Positions 61,313 to 64,000 of a DNA stretch of 64,000 nt are shown here, in pieces. Each line of letters starts with the position of its first letter. Position 1 is the stretch's first letter. The position numbers and the translations under genes are program-made. The notes under the pieces are model-generated. The model made no database searches. It was not told the origin of the DNA and saw only the letters and a list, made by a program, of their open reading frames with translations. The stretch lies in assembly GCA_947247005.1 (NCBI GenBank), contig OX365949.1, positions 3,172,001-3,236,000 on the forward strand. The letters are read 5' to 3'. Source of the DNA: Spisula solida (lineage: Eukaryota > Mollusca > Bivalvia > Venerida > Mactridae).

Positions 61313-64000
61313 GATGGTAACGTTGTCTGTAATACTGCCGGGTAAATGGTCGGTGGTAACGTTGTCTGCAATACTGCCGGGTAAATGGTCGATGATAACG
61401 TTGTCTGCAATACTGCCGGGTTAATGGTCGGTGGTAACGTTGTCTGCAATACTGCCGGGTTAATGGTCGATGGTAATGTTGTCTGCAATACTGCCGGGTA
61501 AATGGTCGATGGTAATGTTGTCTGCAATACTGCCGGGTAAATGGTCGATGGTGACGTTGTCTGCAATACTGCCGGGTTAATGGTCGGTGGTAACGTTGTC
61601 TGCAATACTGCCGGGTTAATGGTCGATGGTAACGTTGTCTGCAATACTGCCGGGTAAATGGTCGGTGGTAACGTTGTCTGCTATACTGCCGGGTAAATGG
61701 TCGATGGTAACGTTGTCTGCTATACTGCCGGGTAAATGGTCGGTGGTAACGTTGTCTGCTATACTGCCGGGTAAATGGTCGGTGGTAACGTTGTCTGCTA
61801 TACTGCCGGGTAAATGGTCGGTGGTAACGTTGTCTGCTATACTGCCGGGTAAATGGTCGATGGTAACGTTGTCTACAATACCGCCGGGTAAATGGTCGAT
61901 GGTAACCTTGTCTGCAATACTGGCGGGTAAATGGTCGGTGGTAACGTTGTCTGCAATACTGCCGGGTAAATGGTCGATGGTAACCTTGTCTGCAATACTG
62001 GCGTGTAAATGGTCGGTGGTAATGTTGTCTACAATACCGCCGGGTAAATGGTCGATGGTAACCTTGTCTGCAATACTGCCGGGTAACTGGTCGATGGTAA
62101 CGTTGTCTGCTATACTGCCGGGTTAATGGTCGATGGTAACGTTGTCTGAAATACTGCCGGGTAAATGGTCGATGGTAACGTTGTCTGTAATACTGCCGGG
62201 TAAATGGTCGGTGGTAACGTTGTCTGCAATACTGCCGGGTAAATGGTCGGTGGTAACGTTGTCTGCTATACTGCCAGGTAAATGGTCGGTGGTAACGTTG
62301 TCTGCAATACTGCCGGGTTAATGGTCGGTGGTAACGTTGTCTGCTATACTGCCGGGTAAATGGTCGGTGGTAACGTTGTCTGCAATACTGCCGGGTTAAT
62401 GGTCGGTGGTAACCTTGTCTGCAATACTGCCGGGTTAATGGTCGGTGGTAACCTTGTCTGCAATACTGGCGGGTAAATGGTCGGTGGTAACGTTGTCTGC
62501 AATACTGCCGGGTAAATGGTCGATGGTAACGTTGTCTGTAATACTGCCGGGTAAATGGTCGGTGGTAACGTTGTCTACAATACCGCCGGGTAAATGGTCG
62601 ATGGTAACCTTGTCTGCAATACTGGCGGGTAAATGGTCGGTGGTAACGTTGTCTGCAATACTGCCGGGTAAATGGTCGATGGTAACCTTGTCTGCAATAC
62701 TGGCGGGTAAATGGTCGGTGGTAACGTTGTCTACAATACCGCCGGGTAAATGGTCGATGGTAACCTTGTCTGCAATACTGCCGGGTAAATGGTCGATGGT
62801 AACGTTGTCTGCTATACTGCCGGGTTAATGGTCGATGGTAACGTTGTCTGCAATACTGCCGGGTTAATGGTCGGTGGTAACGTTGTCTGCAATACTGCCG
62901 GGTAAATGGTCGGTGGTAACGTTGTCTGCAATACTGACGGGTAAATGGTCGATGGTAACGTTGTCTGCAATACTGCCGGGTAAATGGTCGATGGTAACGT
63001 TGTCTGTAATACTGCCGGGTAAATGGTCGATGGTAACGTTGTCTACAATACCGCCGGGTAAATGGTCTGTGGCAACGTTGTCTGCAATACTGCCGGGTAA
63101 ATGGTCGGTGGTAACGTTGTCTACAATACCGCCGGGTAAATGGTCGATGGTAACCTTGTCTGCAATACTGGCGGGTAAATGGTCGGTGGTAACGTTGTCT
63201 GCAATACTGCCGGGTAAATGGTCGATGGTAACCTTGTCTGCAATACTGGCGGGTAAATGGTCGGTGGTAACGTTGTCTACAATACCGCCGGGTAAATGGT
63301 CGATGGTAACCTTGTCTGCAATACTGCCGGGTAAATGGTCGATGGTAACGTTGTCTGCTATACTGCCGGGTTAATGGTCGATGGTAACGTTGTCTGCAAT
63401 ACTGCCGGGTTAATGGTCTGTGGTAACGTTGTCTGCAATACTGCCGGGTAAATGGTCGATGGTAACGTTGTCTGTAATACTGCCGGGTAAATGGTCGATG
63501 GTAACGTTGTCTACAATACCGCCGGGTAAATGGTCTGTGGCAACGTTGTCTGCAATACTGCCGGGTAAATGGTCTGTGGCAACGTTGTCTGCAATACTGC
63601 CGGGTAAATGGTCGATGGTAACGTTGTCTACAATACCGCCGGGTAAATGGTCGGTGGTAACCTTGTCTGCAATACTGCCGGGTAAATGGTCGGTGGTTAC
63701 GTTGTCTGTAATACTGCCGGGTAAATTGGCGATGGTAACGTTGTCTACAATACCGCCGGGTAAATGGTCGGTGGTAACCTTGTCTGCAATACTGCCGGGT
63801 AAATGGTCGGTGGTAACGTTGTCTGTAATACTGCCGGGTAAATGGTCGATGGTAACGTTGTCTGTAATACTGCCGGGTAAATGGTCGGTGGTAACGTTGT
63901 CTGTAATACTGCCGGGTAAATGGTCGATGGTAACCTTGTCTGCAATACTGCCGGGTTAATGGTCGATGGTAACGTTGTCTGCAATACTGCCGGGTTAATG

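Larger units (their letters stand above)
56630..64000. repeat. 39-bp satellite array, about 189 units, running off the window
   Basis: The unit reads ATGGTCGATGGTAACGTTGT then CTGCAATACTGCCGGGTAA (39 bp, about half GC against an AT-rich background). Variation concentrates at a few positions: GTCGATGG/GTCGGTGG/GTCTGTGG, AACG/AACC/AATG, TGCAATA/TGCTATA/TGAAATA/TGTAATA/TACAATA, GCCGGG/GGCGGG and GGTAAATGG/GGTTAATGG. Phase is held almost without indels. Because 39 is divisible by three, long fortuitous reading frames occur on both strands (the longest is 394 codons, minus, 57861-56677). The array continues past the window edge. Confidence 0.95.

Noticed and set aside
56634..63984. Many long repeat-protein reading frames on both strands of the satellite
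   Set aside because: The 39-bp unit length is a multiple of three, so frames stay open by chance. Both strands are closed repeatedly by common unit variants, and no start context, splice signal or signal peptide is tied to them.

Overview
This is AT-rich animal nuclear DNA with no protein-coding host gene that I can recognise. The repeat content points to a marine invertebrate, most likely a mollusc: CR1/L2-type non-LTR retrotransposons with simple-repeat 3' tails, a Penelope-like element, a Tc1/mariner relic, a tRNA-derived SINE family and many terminal-inverted-repeat (TIR) elements. The taxonomic guess is inference only. No bacterial operon, rRNA gene, intact tRNA gene or CRISPR array was seen.

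Layout. 1-5.9 kb is mostly unassigned DNA with a hairpin next to a C19 tract (648-776), a 723-bp TIR element (1089-1811) and a cluster of CACGTG-type motifs (2081-2296). 5.9-18.6 kb is a head-to-tail duplication: copy A (about 5904-12240) and copy B (about 12595-18640). An L2-like retrotransposon (7405-8690) interrupts A only; a 658-bp TIR element (14430-15087) and a SINE interrupt B only. 18.7-21.0 kb is bounded by 80-bp inverted repeats and holds a 131-bp palindrome. 23.2-24.6 kb has Penelope-like 3' fragments and a degenerate minisatellite. 25.3-26.1 kb is a decayed Tc1/mariner element with TIRs and a transposase relic. 30.8-50.6 kb is a second head-to-tail duplication: copy C (about 30800-39120) and copy D (about 40400-50605). 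D has gained a broken Penelope-like reverse transcriptase, two MITE-like elements and three expanded or expanding minisatellites. 53.6-56.05 kb holds a retrotransposon 3' end and a 5'-truncated CR1-like reverse transcriptase with an uninterrupted reading frame. From 56.63 kb to the window edge is a 39-bp satellite of about 189 units with nested segmental copies.

Nothing here reads as a set of host genes working together. The window is best described as a gene-poor, duplication-rich stretch. Each duplicate records transposon insertions and tandem-repeat births as filled and empty sites. I found no convincing new protein system. The most informative observations are the paired filled/empty sites, the SINE family and the internal architecture of the satellite.
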